Notes: generated by a model not told the origin, from the letters alone. Numbered from the stretch's first letter, positions 8,638 to 17,527 are shown. The stretch: DNA of 43,807 nt from an uncultured Eubacteriales bacterium (GCA_900315585.1 OMZP01000017.1:1-43807); one strand, 5' to 3'. Program-made: numbers and translations.

Positions 8638-8701
8638 GCGAGGGGGACCCTTTCTTTCGGAAAAGAAAGGGCCCCCCTCGCGCTCCCCTCCCAAAGAAAC
8701 C
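8638..8701 (-). repeat. Long-hairpin repeat after argH
   Basis: This is an imperfect stem, gcgaggggg-a-ccctttcttt paired with aaagaaaggg-c-ccccctcgc, followed by gctcccctcccaaagaaacc. It is the reverse-oriented relative of the element at 7185-7245 and probably also serves as the argH terminator. Confidence 0.78.
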
Positions 8702-8705
8702 GCAT

Positions 8706-8725
8706 GCCCGGCGCACGCGCCGGGC
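8706..8725. terminator. Perfect 9-bp hairpin between convergent argH and HD genes
   Basis: The arms gcccggcgc and gcgccgggc are separated by 2 bases, in the gap between convergent genes. There is no clear T run on either side, so it is a weak terminator candidate. Confidence 0.4.
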
Positions 8726-8760
8726 TGAATACTATCCCACAATTCCGCGATGAACCCGGG

Positions 8761-9351
8761 CTATGATTCCACCGGCGCGACGCCCCGGGCCTTCGCGTCC
8801 TCGATCATGGCCTCGGTCTCCTTGCGCATCTCGGCGCGGAGGGCCCTGAGGTAGGGATGGAAGGCGGCGTTGGACTCGCCGTAGGTCAGGTTCAGCTCGT
8901 ATTCCAGCGGCAGCCAGGTGGCCACGTCGGACTCGTTGTGGCTCTGGATGGCCTCCATGCGGTCCAGGGCCTTGTAGATTTTGGCCTCGGTGGTCTGCTG
9001 GGCGTCCATCTCCTCAAACAGCGCGCCCAGCGTCTGGGGCCAGGGCGCGGGCAGGCGGCCGATCAGCGCGTCCACCTCCTTCCCCTCCACCACGCGGTCC
9101 GCGTCGGTCTTGAGGAAGGTGGGGATGTCGCCGGTGATGGCCTCGCCGATGTCGTGGATCAGGCACATGCGGATCACCTTGTCCATGTCCGCCTCCGGGA
9201 ACTCGTCGGCCATCAGCATGGCCATCAGCGCCACCCGCCAGCTGTGCTCGGCCACGCTCTCCCGGCGGCCGCCGGTGGTCCAGCAGTGGCGCGGGGCGTC
9301 CTTCAATCGCTCCATCACCCGCAGAAAGTCGATCAGCGCGCGTGCGTCCAT
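8761..9351 (-). CDS. HD-domain protein, YfbR/HDDC2-like 5'-deoxynucleotidase
   Basis: The 196-residue protein carries the metal-binding residues of an HD phosphohydrolase: H36 (VAEHSWRV), H66-D67 (CLIHDIGEAITGD), and a later Asp in the helix KALDRMEAIQSHN. The VAEHSW and HDIGEAITGDIPT segments resemble the YfbR/HDDC2 group, whose members remove phosphate from deoxynucleoside 5'-monophosphates. That activity is inferred, not shown. It is monocistronic, convergent with argH. The region upstream of its start holds a family B repeat. Confidence 0.82.
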   Translation of the reverse strand: MDARALIDFLRVMERLKDAPRHCWTTGGRRESVAEHSWRVALMAMLMADEFPEADMDKVIRMCLIHDIGEAITGDIPTFLKTDADRVVEGKEVDALIGRLPAPWPQTLGALFEEMDAQQTTEAKIYKALDRMEAIQSHNESDVATWLPLEYELNLTYGESNAAFHPYLRALRAEMRKETEAMIEDAKARGVAPVES

Positions 9352-9391
9352 AGAGCTTCCCTCCTACAATGGTATGTCAGTATGCGGTTTC

Positions 9392-9435
9392 CAACCCCTC
9401 CGGCGCTTCGCGCCACCTCCCCTTGAAAGGGGAGG
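9392..9435 (-). repeat. Family B palindromic repeat, reverse orientation
   Basis: On the minus strand it reads CCTCCCC-tttcaa-GGGGAGG, then GGCGCG-AAG-CGCC and GGAGGGGTTG. It is the only repeat in the gap between the HD gene and the ABC transporter operon. Confidence 0.75.
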
Positions 9436-9499
9436 CAAGGGGGTCGGCAAAGGCTTGACTATTGGAATTATACATGATAACCATATTCCGCGCAACAGA

Positions 9500-9527
9500 A
9501 AATCCCCGGCGGTTCCGCCGGGGATTT
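9500..9527 (-). terminator. Terminator of the sugar ABC operon
   Basis: A 13-bp GC-rich stem (aaatccccggcgg paired with ccgccggggattt) lies 8 bases after the last permease stop. On the minus strand it is followed by a T-rich run (TTTTCTGTT). Confidence 0.85.
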
Positions 9528-9535
9528 CATTGGGA

Positions 9536-10585
9536 TCAGTTCTTGGCCTTCTTGCCTCGGTTGGAGAGCACCACGCTCTGCAGGATGATGAAGAAGCCGA
9601 GCATGGCGCCGCTGGCCATCTCCTGCCACCAGGAGGCGTTCAGCGGGCTCAGGGCGATGATCTTCTGGATGGTGGCCAGGATCATCACGCCGAAGAAGGT
9701 GCCGATGACGTTGCCCACGCCGCCGGTGAGCAGCGTGCCGCCGATGATGGAGGCCGCGATGGCGTCCATCTCGCTGCGCATGGCCACGCTGGCGTTGCCC
9801 GCGGGCTTGTGCATCAGGAACACGAAGCCGGCCAGACCGGAGAGCACGCCGCTGATCACATAGCTGGAGAAGCAGGTGCGCTTGACGTTGATGCCCAGCA
9901 TCAGCGCGCTCTGGCGGTTGCCGCCCAGGGCGTAGATGTTGCGGCCCAGCTTCACGTAGCGGAGCAGCAGGTACATCAGAATCACCACGCAGATGGCGAC
10001 CACGGTGCCGATCTCGATCTTGGCGGGGATCAGGTTGCCGTTCTGGGCCACATAGCCCAGGAACGGGATCTTGATCTTCGCCTTCACCAGCTCGCCGAAG
10101 CCCTCGTGGGCCACCTTCACCGGGTTGACGGAGAGGATGGTGGTCAGGCCGCGGGCCAGGAACATGCCGGCCAGGGACACGATGAAGGGCTGGATCTCCA
10201 GGTAGCTCACCAGGAAGCCCATGCCCACGCCGAAGGCCAGGCCGATGCCCAGGGCCAGCAGCAGGGCGATGACAATGCCCAGCGGCCCCGCCGCGATGCC
10301 CGTGCCGTTCAGGAACAGGGCGCAGGCCATGACCGTGAGGCCGATGACGCCGCCGACGGAAATGTTGATGCCGCCGCCGATCATGACGACCGTCAGGGCG
10401 CAGGAGATGATGATCAGATAGGAGTTGTCGTTCAGCAGGTCGAAGATCTGCTGGGCCTTCAGGAAGCCGCCGCCCAGGAAGATCATCGCCAGGACATACA
10501 TGGCGACGAAGATGCCGATGGATATGGTCATCAGCAGCTGGGCATCCGTCAGCGGTTCACGACGCCGGTTGTTCTTTCCGCTCAT
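9536..10585 (-). CDS. CUT2-type sugar ABC transporter permease (second)
   Basis: The 349-residue membrane protein belongs to the RbsC/BPD_transp_2 family, with about 8-10 membrane segments. Family segments include GGGINISVGGVIGL and the cytoplasmic coupling region YALGGNRQSALMLGINVKR. It is the last gene of the operon: its ATG lies next to the TAA/TGA of the first permease with no gap. Two different permeases downstream of one ATPase is the layout of the galactofuranose importer YtfQ-YtfR-YtfT-YjfF, and this gene occupies the YjfF position. The sugar is inferred from that layout and from the YtfQ-like binding proteins. Confidence 0.88.
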   Translation of the reverse strand: MSGKNNRRREPLTDAQLLMTISIGIFVAMYVLAMIFLGGGFLKAQQIFDLLNDNSYLIIISCALTVVMIGGGINISVGGVIGLTVMACALFLNGTGIAAGPLGIVIALLLALGIGLAFGVGMGFLVSYLEIQPFIVSLAGMFLARGLTTILSVNPVKVAHEGFGELVKAKIKIPFLGYVAQNGNLIPAKIEIGTVVAICVVILMYLLLRYVKLGRNIYALGGNRQSALMLGINVKRTCFSSYVISGVLSGLAGFVFLMHKPAGNASVAMRSEMDAIAASIIGGTLLTGGVGNVIGTFFGVMILATIQKIIALSPLNASWWQEMASGAMLGFFIILQSVVLSNRGKKAKN

Positions 10586-11656
10586 TTAGCCCACCTCCTT
10601 GCTCGCCGCGGCCCTGCCGGAGCGCAGCTTCTTCCACAGCGCGCTGACCTTGGCCTGCACCACGGGGGAACCCGCGATGACGATGATGATGATGACGATG
10701 GCCTTGTAGGCCTTCACGTTCACCGGGCTCACCTTCATGGCGTACAGCGTGGTGGTCAGCATCTGGATGATGTAGGCGCCCAGGATGCTGCCCGACAGCT
10801 TGAACTTGCCGCCGCCCAGGTTGTTGCCGCCGATGGCCACCGCCAGAATGGCGTCCATCTCGATGTCCACCAGCAGCGTCTTGTGGTTCAGCTGGCCCAG
10901 GCGGCTGACGCCGATCAGGCTGGAGATGGCCACGCACACGCCCAGCAGCGCGAAGGACAGCAGCTTGATGGCAGTGGGGTTGATGCCGTTCAGCCGGGCC
11001 GCGCCCTGGTTGATGCCCACGGACTGGGTGTAGAGGCTGATGTTGGTGAACTTGAAGATCAACGCCAGCAGCAGGCCCACCAGCAGCACGCAGAAGATCG
11101 GCGTGGGCACCGGGATGCCCGGGATCGTCATGCCGATGGCGCTGAGGATGGGGCTGTTCAGCTGGGGCGTGGCGTCGCCGTTGATCCAGTAGGCGATGCT
11201 TCGTCCGCAGGAATACAGGATCAGCGTGGCGATCATCGGCTGGATGCGGAACACGGCCACCAGCGTGCCGTTGAACAGCTTGAACAGGATGGTCACCAGG
11301 ATGCTCACCAGCAATGCCAGCAGCACCGTGGGGCCGGTGATGGCTCCAAAGGCCTGGAGCACCTTCACCAGCACCGCGCCGGAGATGGCGCCCACCGCGC
11401 CCACGGAGATGTCCTGGCCGCCGCAGGCCGCGGTGACCAGCGTCATGCCCATGGCGATGATGGCCAGCTCGCTGGCGCTGTCGATGATGCTGATCAGGTT
11501 GCCGGTCAACACCTGGTTGCCGCTGTTGTTCACAGCGACGCCGATGCTGAAGAAGCTGGGGTCGCGCAGCAGGTTGAACAGGAGCAGTATGCCCAGGGCG
11601 ATCAGCGGGATCAACAGCTGGCCGAGCCCGGAGCTTGCGCGCTTCTTGGAACTCAT
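10586..11656 (-). CDS. CUT2-type sugar ABC transporter permease (first)
   Basis: The 356-residue membrane protein is of the RbsC/YtfT type. It contains the family segments GGQDISVGAVGAISGAV, FRIQPMIATLILYSCGR and SVGINQGAARLNGINPTAIK. The start MSSKKRASSG at 11656 is preferred: the ATG lies one base after the stop of the ATPase gene, and GGGAGGTGA within the ATPase end supplies the ribosome site. Translational coupling to the ATPase is therefore likely. It should pair with the other permease at 9536-10585 as a heterodimeric channel. Confidence 0.88.
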   Translation of the reverse strand: MSSKKRASSGLGQLLIPLIALGILLLFNLLRDPSFFSIGVAVNNSGNQVLTGNLISIIDSASELAIIAMGMTLVTAACGGQDISVGAVGAISGAVLVKVLQAFGAITGPTVLLALLVSILVTILFKLFNGTLVAVFRIQPMIATLILYSCGRSIAYWINGDATPQLNSPILSAIGMTIPGIPVPTPIFCVLLVGLLLALIFKFTNISLYTQSVGINQGAARLNGINPTAIKLLSFALLGVCVAISSLIGVSRLGQLNHKTLLVDIEMDAILAVAIGGNNLGGGKFKLSGSILGAYIIQMLTTTLYAMKVSPVNVKAYKAIVIIIIVIAGSPVVQAKVSALWKKLRSGRAAASKEVG

Positions 11657-11657
11657 A

Positions 11658-13163
11658 TCACTGGTCACCTCCCGCAATGGTCTTCATCACATAGCCCTGG
11701 GTCAGCTGGTCGCCGGTCAGTTCGCCCACGATCTTGCGGTCGCGCATGACGATCAGGCGGGAGCAGGTGCGCAGCATTTCCTCGATCTCCGAGGAGATGA
11801 ACGTGACGGACATGTTCTCCTCCGCCAGCTTCAGCACCAGCTTCTGGATCTCCAGCTTCGTGCCCACGTCGATGCCGCGGGTGGGCTCGTCCAGGATCAG
11901 GTAGTCCGGATGGGTGAGCAGCCAGCGGGCCAGGATGACCTTCTGCTGGTTGCCGCCGGACAGGGACTTGATGGGCGTGTCCTGGGAGGCCGTCTTGATC
12001 TGCAGCGCCTTGATGTATTCGTCGGCGAACTCCTTCATCTGGGCCTTGGACATGGGATGGAAGAAGCCCTTCATGACCTGCATCGCCAGGATGATGTTGT
12101 CCCGCACGGACAGGTCCGCGATGATGCCGTCGCGCTTGCGGTCCTCGGGCAGGTAGCCGATGCCGTGCTTCATGGCGTCGTGGGGGCTGGAGATCTTCAC
12201 CTCGCTGCCCTTCACCCGCACCTTGCCGCCGGTGACCCGGTCCGCGCCAAAGATGGCGCGCACGCTCTCGCTGCGGCCGGAGCCCAGCAGGCCGGTGAAG
12301 CCGTTCACCTCGCCGCGGCGGATGGCGAAATCATAGGGGCGGCAGTCAGTGCTGGACAGGCCCTGGGCCTCGTAGACCACCTCGGCCTTGCCCGCGCTCT
12401 TGGCGCCCACGGCCTCCATGTCCTCCAGGTCGTCCAGGTCCTTGCCCATCATCTTGGCCACCAGCTCCACCTGGGGCAGCTCGCTGACGGGGTATTCGCC
12501 CACCAGCTGGCCGTTGCGCAGCACGGTGATGCGGTCGCTGACCTCGTAGACCTGCTCCAGGAAGTGGGTGACGAAGATGATGCCCACGCCCCGGCTCTTC
12601 AAATCGCGCATCAGCTTAAACAGCATCTCCACTTCCTTCTCGTCCAGGGAGGAGGTGGGCTCGTCCAGGATCAGCACCTTGCAGTTCATGTCCACCGCGC
12701 GGGCGATGGCCACCATCTGCTGCACGGCCAGGGAGCACCTGGAAAGCTCCTGCTTGGCGCGGGCCGGGATGCCCAGATTGTTCAGAATCTCGGTGGCCCG
12801 CTTTTCATATTCCTTCCACGGCACCGTGCCGCCGCTGGTCCTGCCGATGAACATGTTCTCCGCCACCGTCAGGTTGGGGCACAGCGTGATCTCCTGATAC
12901 ACGGTGCTGATGCCGATGTTCTGGGCATCCTGGGGGGAGTGAATGTGGGCCTCGCCCTCGCTGCCCTCCACCCAGATGCTGCCGGCGTCCTTCTCATAGA
13001 CGCCCGTCAGCACCTTGATCAACGTGGATTTTCCGGCGCCGTTTTCGCCCATCAGCGCGTGAACCTCGCCCTTGCGGAGCGTGAAGTCCACGTGGTCCAG
13101 CGCCCGCGTGCCCGGAAAATACTTGTCGATCCCGCGCATTGTCAAAACTACGTCGTTCTGCAT
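11658..13163 (-). CDS. Sugar ABC transporter ATPase, duplicated nucleotide-binding domains (RbsA/YtfR-like)
   Basis: The 501-residue protein has two ATPase domains. The first has GENGAGKST (Walker A), a weak signature LSRCSLAVQQ, and LILDEPTSSLD (Walker B). The second has a degenerate Walker A, GLLGSGRSE, as is usual for the CUT2 family, a full signature LSGGNQQKV and LILDEPTRGID. The ATG at 13163 is chosen because GGGAGGAG stands in front of it; a GTG 18 bases upstream would put that site inside the gene. It energises uptake through the two permeases that follow. A 200-base gap with a strong hairpin separates it from the binding-protein gene. Confidence 0.93.
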   Translation of the reverse strand: MQNDVVLTMRGIDKYFPGTRALDHVDFTLRKGEVHALMGENGAGKSTLIKVLTGVYEKDAGSIWVEGSEGEAHIHSPQDAQNIGISTVYQEITLCPNLTVAENMFIGRTSGGTVPWKEYEKRATEILNNLGIPARAKQELSRCSLAVQQMVAIARAVDMNCKVLILDEPTSSLDEKEVEMLFKLMRDLKSRGVGIIFVTHFLEQVYEVSDRITVLRNGQLVGEYPVSELPQVELVAKMMGKDLDDLEDMEAVGAKSAGKAEVVYEAQGLSSTDCRPYDFAIRRGEVNGFTGLLGSGRSESVRAIFGADRVTGGKVRVKGSEVKISSPHDAMKHGIGYLPEDRKRDGIIADLSVRDNIILAMQVMKGFFHPMSKAQMKEFADEYIKALQIKTASQDTPIKSLSGGNQQKVILARWLLTHPDYLILDEPTRGIDVGTKLEIQKLVLKLAEENMSVTFISSEIEEMLRTCSRLIVMRDRKIVGELTGDQLTQGYVMKTIAGGDQ

Positions 13164-13228
13164 CCGGGAATCTCCTCCCACTTCTCTGTCAAAATGGTCG
13201 TATGGACTGTTCTCAATTCTGGTGTAAA

Positions 13229-13290
13229 AGATCCTTCGCTTCGCTCAGGATGACACCGAACCGCTTGTCATCCTGAGCGAAACGGAGCCT
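13229..13290. repeat. Inverted repeat of the ATCCTTCGC...GGATGACA family
   Basis: agatccttcgcttcgctcag continuing into gatgaca (13229-13255) faces a degenerate inverted copy ending at 13290. It is the same family as 6085-6160 and lies inside the ABC operon between the binding protein and the ATPase. Confidence 0.7.
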
Positions 13291-13299
13291 TTCAAAGAA

Positions 13300-13343
13300 G
13301 GCGCGGTATGAACGCGCGCATTACCGTTTGTTCATACCGCGCC
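13300..13343 (-). terminator. Intercistronic hairpin after the sugar-binding protein
   Basis: A perfect 14-bp stem (ggcgcggtatgaac / gttcataccgcgcc) with a 16-base loop begins 17 bases after the stop of the binding-protein gene. The T run is weak, so partial read-through is likely. Such hairpins commonly keep binding-protein mRNA more abundant than the transporter mRNA. Confidence 0.7.
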
Positions 13344-13360
13344 TGGTTCAGCCGTTGGAA

Positions 13361-14326
13361 TTACAGGCCGTAGTTGTCGATGTCTTCCTGGGTGATGGTG
13401 GTGGCGTCGAAGCCCTTCTCGTCGGAGATGATCTGGTTGAGCTCGTTCAGGCCCTCGATCTCGCCGCCGTCCTCCAGGGTCTTGATCATGCCGTCGATGA
13501 CCTCAGCCTGGAAGGGGGAGCACTGGCCGTCGTAGTTCCACTCGCCAGCCAGCAGCTTCTCCAGCGCCCACTTGTTGCAGTCGAAGCCCATGATGATGAC
13601 GTCGCCGTCCACGCCGTGGGTGATGCCCTTGGCATCCAGAGCCTGCACAACGCCGTCGGCCATGCCGTCGTTCTCAGCGTACACGATGTTGAAGTCTTCG
13701 CCAGCGTCGATGGCCGCCTCAGCGATCTTGCGGGCCTCGTTGGGGTCCCAGCTGTCGCCGCCGGTGCCTTCGCGGACGATGGTCCAGTTCTCTTCAGCTT
13801 CGCACTTCTCGGTCAGAGGATCGGAACGGCCGATCTGAGCGGCGGAACCGAGCTGGCCCTGGATGTGCAGGATCTTGTACTCCTCCAGGCCCAGGCTCTC
13901 CAGCCAAGCCACGGCGGTCTCGCCTTCCTGGCGCATGTCGGAAACGACAGCCGCAGTGTACAGGGAGGGATCGCAGTCGATCATGCGGTCGAACAGGAAC
14001 ACCTTGATGCCGTTCTCCTGAGCCTCTTCCAGGACCTCGTCCCAGCCAGTGGCCTCAGCGGCGGAAACCAGGATGTAGGAAACGCCGTCGGTGATGAAGC
14101 CCTTGGCGGCCTCCAGCTGCTTGTCGGCGGTGGGAGCGGTGACGAAGGTGGCGTCATAGCCGTTCTCCTCGGTGAAGGTATCGGTCAGGTTCTTGACGTT
14201 CGCCTGACGATAGCCGGACTCGGAGGGATCCAGGTTGATGATGCCAACCTTGATGCCTTCGGCCATGGCGGTCACGGCGCTCAGGGCCATGATCAGAGCG
14301 AGAGCCAGCACGAGAATCTTCTTCAT
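13361..14326 (-). CDS. Sugar ABC transporter substrate-binding protein, YtfQ-like
   Basis: The 321-residue protein begins with a signal peptide (MKKILVLALALIMALSAVTA, then MAEG). There is no lipobox cysteine, which is unusual for a Gram-positive binding protein. The mature part has the periplasmic-binding-protein type 1 fold: VGIINLDPSESGYRQ, VSAAEATGWDEVLEEA, VFLFDRMID and YAENDGMADGVVQAL. These match E. coli YtfQ, which binds galactofuranose, in position and partly in sequence. The start is fixed by GGAGG 10 bases before the ATG. It should deliver the sugar to the importer encoded downstream. Its promoter region lies next to the response-regulator gene and has a weak -35, consistent with activation by that regulator. 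Confidence 0.9.
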   Translation of the reverse strand: MKKILVLALALIMALSAVTAMAEGIKVGIINLDPSESGYRQANVKNLTDTFTEENGYDATFVTAPTADKQLEAAKGFITDGVSYILVSAAEATGWDEVLEEAQENGIKVFLFDRMIDCDPSLYTAAVVSDMRQEGETAVAWLESLGLEEYKILHIQGQLGSAAQIGRSDPLTEKCEAEENWTIVREGTGGDSWDPNEARKIAEAAIDAGEDFNIVYAENDGMADGVVQALDAKGITHGVDGDVIIMGFDCNKWALEKLLAGEWNYDGQCSPFQAEVIDGMIKTLEDGGEIEGLNELNQIISDEKGFDATTITQEDIDNYGL

Positions 14327-14430
14327 AGTGATAAGCCTCCATTTCTTATTTGCGGCAAGGTCTGCCGCTGATGGTAGTATTGTAGCACCGCCATCCTTAA
14401 AATGAAATACAATCACTTTGGAAGAAGGTT

Positions 14431-14450
14431 GAAAATCCTTCGGGATTTTC
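14431..14450 (-). terminator. Hairpin between response regulator and binding-protein genes
   Basis: The stem gaaaatcc-ttcg-ggattttc has 8 pairs and a stable UUCG-like loop. It lies 28 bases downstream of the response-regulator stop and probably separates the sensor operon from the transporter operon. Confidence 0.55.
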
Positions 14451-14477
14451 ATGCAATTTACCGGGAATAATTCAAAA

Positions 14478-16067
14478 TTATTCGGCGGCAGGTTGATTTT
14501 TATTGGATTTGCGGTATTCGCTGGGGGTCATGCCGGTGTGCTTCTTGAAGAGATAGCTGAAATAGTGGGCGTCGTTGTAGCCCACCTGGAAGGCGATCTC
14601 CGACGAGCGCAGGGACGAGGTCTCCAGCAGCTCCTTGGCCTTGGCGATGCGCAGGCCCGTGAGGTACTGGGTGAAGGTGATGCCCGTCTCCTGGGCGAAC
14701 ACGGTGGAGAAGTGGCTCTGGGAGATGCCCACCTCGCTGGCCACGTCCTGGAGCATCAGGTTCGGGTTGGCGAAGCACTTGCTCAGATAGGCGCGGGCCC
14801 GGCCCACGGGGGTGTCCCCCACGCCCTGGCCGCTGCCGTCCCGGCACTCGAGGGCCGCCCTCAGCAGCGCCCTCACTGAATCGAGGCCGGAGGCGTCCTC
14901 GGCCCGAAGCGCCTGGGCGATCAGCTCCTCGTCCAGCGCCTGCTGGGGGTCGGCCCCGGCGTCCTCCACGATGCGCCGCGCCGCGATCACCGCCGCGATG
15001 CGCAGGTAGCCCATGGCCAGCTCGATGCCGCCGCCGCTGTCCGGCAGGCTGCCGGTGTACTCGGCCAGGATGGCGTCCAGCTCCCCCTCCGGCGCGTATT
15101 GCAGCCGCTCGTAGAGGGGGCTCAGCTCCAGGCTGTTCAGCACGGTGGTGGCGTCGTTCAGCTCCCCCACGCCAATGATCCGCCGGGACGCGCCCTGGCT
15201 CACGGCCACATGGCGCACGTGGCGGGCGGACTTCATGGCCCGGCGAATGTCGTAGTAGTCGTTCACGGTCTCCCCGATGGACAGCAAGAGCGCCTCGCAG
15301 CCCTCCAGCTGGGGCAGATGGGCGGCGGAGTTGGCGAAGGAATAGGCCCGCTCCTCCACGTCCCGCTCGTTGTCCCCCAGCACCAGCGCCCGGGAGCCGT
15401 GGGCCATGCCGCAGGTGAACACGCTGCCGCCGGTGGCCTCCGCCAGGTCGGACAGGGCCGCCCGGGCCCGGGCCCGGGCCTCGTCCTTCAGCGGGAAGGC
15501 GATGTCGATGACCACATAGCAGTTGGCGGCCAGGTTCACGCCCATCTGGCGCATCTGGCGCATCAGCTGCTCGTCCTCGAAGCGGTCCCCCTCCTCGGTG
15601 AACAGCGAGGCCAGCAGCTTTTCCCGCAGGAACTGGTTGCCGGACACCACGTCCCGCCGCAGGCTCTCCATGTCCTCCTGGGCGCTGCGCTCGGCGGCGA
15701 TCTGCCCGGCCACCCGGGCGAGGGCCTTGCCCAGCTCCTGGGCCGTGATGGGCTTGAGCAGGTATTCCTTCACGCCCAGGGAGATGGCCTGCTGGGCATA
15801 GGAGAAGTCGTCGTAGCCGGAGAGGATCACGATGCCCACCCAGGGCATCATCCGCTTTACCTCCGCGCACAGCTGCACGCCGTCCATGAAGGGCATGCGG
15901 ATGTCCGTCAGCAGGATGTCCGGGTTCAAATCGCGGATCATCGGCAGGGCCATCTCCCCGTCCGGGGCCTCGCCCACCAGCTGGAAGCCGTTCTCCTCCC
16001 AGGGAAACGAATTGCGCAGATTTTCCCTGATGGCGATCTCGTCGTCAACCAGAAATACCTTCATCAT
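14478..16067 (-). CDS. Response regulator with AraC-type DNA-binding domain (YesN-like)
   Basis: The 529-residue regulator starts with a receiver domain: acidic pair DDE at residues 8-10, phosphorylation site D55 in LLTDIRMPFMDG, T/S at ILSGYDD and K in YLLKPI. A long middle region of about 290 residues has no clear signature. The C-terminus has two helix-turn-helix units of AraC type (LQDVASEVGISQSHFSTVF and SSEIAFQVGYNDAHYFSYLFKK) ending with the usual GMTPSEYRK. Its start overlaps the kinase gene by 23 bases, so they are co-translated. It probably activates the binding-protein and transporter genes that lie directly downstream. Confidence 0.92.
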   Translation of the reverse strand: MMKVFLVDDEIAIRENLRNSFPWEENGFQLVGEAPDGEMALPMIRDLNPDILLTDIRMPFMDGVQLCAEVKRMMPWVGIVILSGYDDFSYAQQAISLGVKEYLLKPITAQELGKALARVAGQIAAERSAQEDMESLRRDVVSGNQFLREKLLASLFTEEGDRFEDEQLMRQMRQMGVNLAANCYVVIDIAFPLKDEARARARAALSDLAEATGGSVFTCGMAHGSRALVLGDNERDVEERAYSFANSAAHLPQLEGCEALLLSIGETVNDYYDIRRAMKSARHVRHVAVSQGASRRIIGVGELNDATTVLNSLELSPLYERLQYAPEGELDAILAEYTGSLPDSGGGIELAMGYLRIAAVIAARRIVEDAGADPQQALDEELIAQALRAEDASGLDSVRALLRAALECRDGSGQGVGDTPVGRARAYLSKCFANPNLMLQDVASEVGISQSHFSTVFAQETGITFTQYLTGLRIAKAKELLETSSLRSSEIAFQVGYNDAHYFSYLFKKHTGMTPSEYRKSNKNQPAAE

Positions 16068-17526
16068 TGGCGATTTCCTCCCTGGATTTCAGCGGCACCC
16101 GGAAGGAGACCTTCGTGCCTCCCTCGCCGCTCTCGATTTTAAGCCCCTCGGCCTGGTGATAGTACAGCCGGATGCGCATGTCCACGTTCCGCAGGCCAAA
16201 GCTGCTGCCGGATGCGGGCGCGTCTGCCATGGCCACCGGCGGGGCGTCGCTGCGCATGGCGGCGATCACCCGCTTCAGTTCCTCCGGCGACATGCCCTTG
16301 CCGGTGTCCTCCACCACGAAGCGCACCCGGTCACCCTCCCGGGCGGCGCTGACGCGGATGAAGCCGCCGCCCCGCCGGGTCTTGATGCCGTGATACAGCG
16401 CGTTCTCCACCAGCGGCTGGAGCATCAGCTTCACGATGTAGCCGTCCTTCAACTCGTCGGGGATCTCGACGGCATAGTTGAGGATGTCCCGATAGCGGGT
16501 CTTCTGGATGCTCAGGTAGCCGGACAGGTGCCGCGCCTCCTTCTCCAGCGGGATCCAGTCCGCGCCGGAGGAGAGGGAGATGCGGAAGAAGTCGCTCAGG
16601 GAGCGGGTCAGGTGGATGACCTCCTCGCTGTTGCCGCTCTCCGCCTGCCAGATGATGGTGTCCAGCGTATTGTAGAGGAAGTGGGGGTTGATCTGGGCCT
16701 GCAGCAGGCGCAGCTCCGACTTGGCCAGGTTCTCCTGCTCCTGCCGGCTGCGCTCGATGAGGCTCTCCAGGCGGTTGGCCATCACGTTGATCTGAGCGGC
16801 CAGCTCGGCCAGCTCCTTGACCTCCATATCCGGCACGCGGGCCTTTAGGTCGCCGCCGGTGAGGCGGAACACGCTGCCCTCCATCTGATAGATGGCGTTC
16901 CGGATGACGTCCGCCAGCCGGTGCCGGGCCTCCCCGGCCCAGAACAGCGCCGCCACCACCAGCACCAGCTCCACCAGGAAGGCGATCCACACGACGCGCT
17001 GGATGCGCTCGCCGTTGGCCGCCACGGCCTCGATCTCCACGAACACGAAGTTGTCCAGCATGTCCGTCACCAGGTCGCCCACGTCCCGGACCTCGTCCAC
17101 GATCAGCTCGACCTCGCTGATGGGCATGCCCTGGGCCATGCCGTCGCGCACCTGGTCGATGTAGCTGGAGAGGGTGTCCATGGTCCGCCGGGCCACCGTC
17201 AGCTGGAGGTTGCCCGCCCCGGAGGGGTCCGCCAGCAGCCGACCCAGCGTCTCGTTCACCCCGGCCACCAGGTCCTCCACGCCGCTGGCCTCATAGCTGC
17301 TCTGGCCCGCCGCCACGGAGAACAGCCGCTCCGGAAGCTCCGTGCCCACGATGGGCTTCAGGCTCGCCGCCGTCTCCATGCGGGACATGGCCTCCTGGTA
17401 GCGGGTGGAGGTGACGAACATGATGGTCAGGCTGGCCAGCACCGGAATCAGCAGCACCAGGGCGATGGTGCGGGTGGTGCGGGTCAGCTGGCCGATGATG
17501 CTCCTGCGCTTCGTCCGGCTCCGCAT
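16045..17526 (-). CDS. Membrane sensor histidine kinase, YesM/LytS type
   Basis: The 493-residue kinase has one membrane helix at about residues 20-40, an outer sensor domain of about 140 helical residues, a second helix at about 180-200 and a HAMP linker. The His_kinase domain follows with the phosphorylated H282 in QAQINPHFLYNTLD, then an ATP domain with LVENALYHG (N box), GKGMS (G box) and GSSFGLRNVDMRI. The ATG at 17526 overlaps the stop of the lipoprotein gene (sequence tactgacATG), and 23 bases at its end overlap the regulator. In Clostridium the similarly organised XylFII-LytS-YesN set senses xylose through a binding protein, which supports the same arrangement here. Confidence 0.92.
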   Translation of the reverse strand: MRSRTKRRSIIGQLTRTTRTIALVLLIPVLASLTIMFVTSTRYQEAMSRMETAASLKPIVGTELPERLFSVAAGQSSYEASGVEDLVAGVNETLGRLLADPSGAGNLQLTVARRTMDTLSSYIDQVRDGMAQGMPISEVELIVDEVRDVGDLVTDMLDNFVFVEIEAVAANGERIQRVVWIAFLVELVLVVAALFWAGEARHRLADVIRNAIYQMEGSVFRLTGGDLKARVPDMEVKELAELAAQINVMANRLESLIERSRQEQENLAKSELRLLQAQINPHFLYNTLDTIIWQAESGNSEEVIHLTRSLSDFFRISLSSGADWIPLEKEARHLSGYLSIQKTRYRDILNYAVEIPDELKDGYIVKLMLQPLVENALYHGIKTRRGGGFIRVSAAREGDRVRFVVEDTGKGMSPEELKRVIAAMRSDAPPVAMADAPASGSSFGLRNVDMRIRLYYHQAEGLKIESGEGGTKVSFRVPLKSREEIANDEGISG

Positions 17527-17527
17527 G

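Noticed and set aside
8981..11749. 922-residue plus-strand frame opposite the HD and permease genes
   Set aside because: The translation is rich in His, Gln, Asp and Ala, runs across several real minus-strand genes and shows no family motif.
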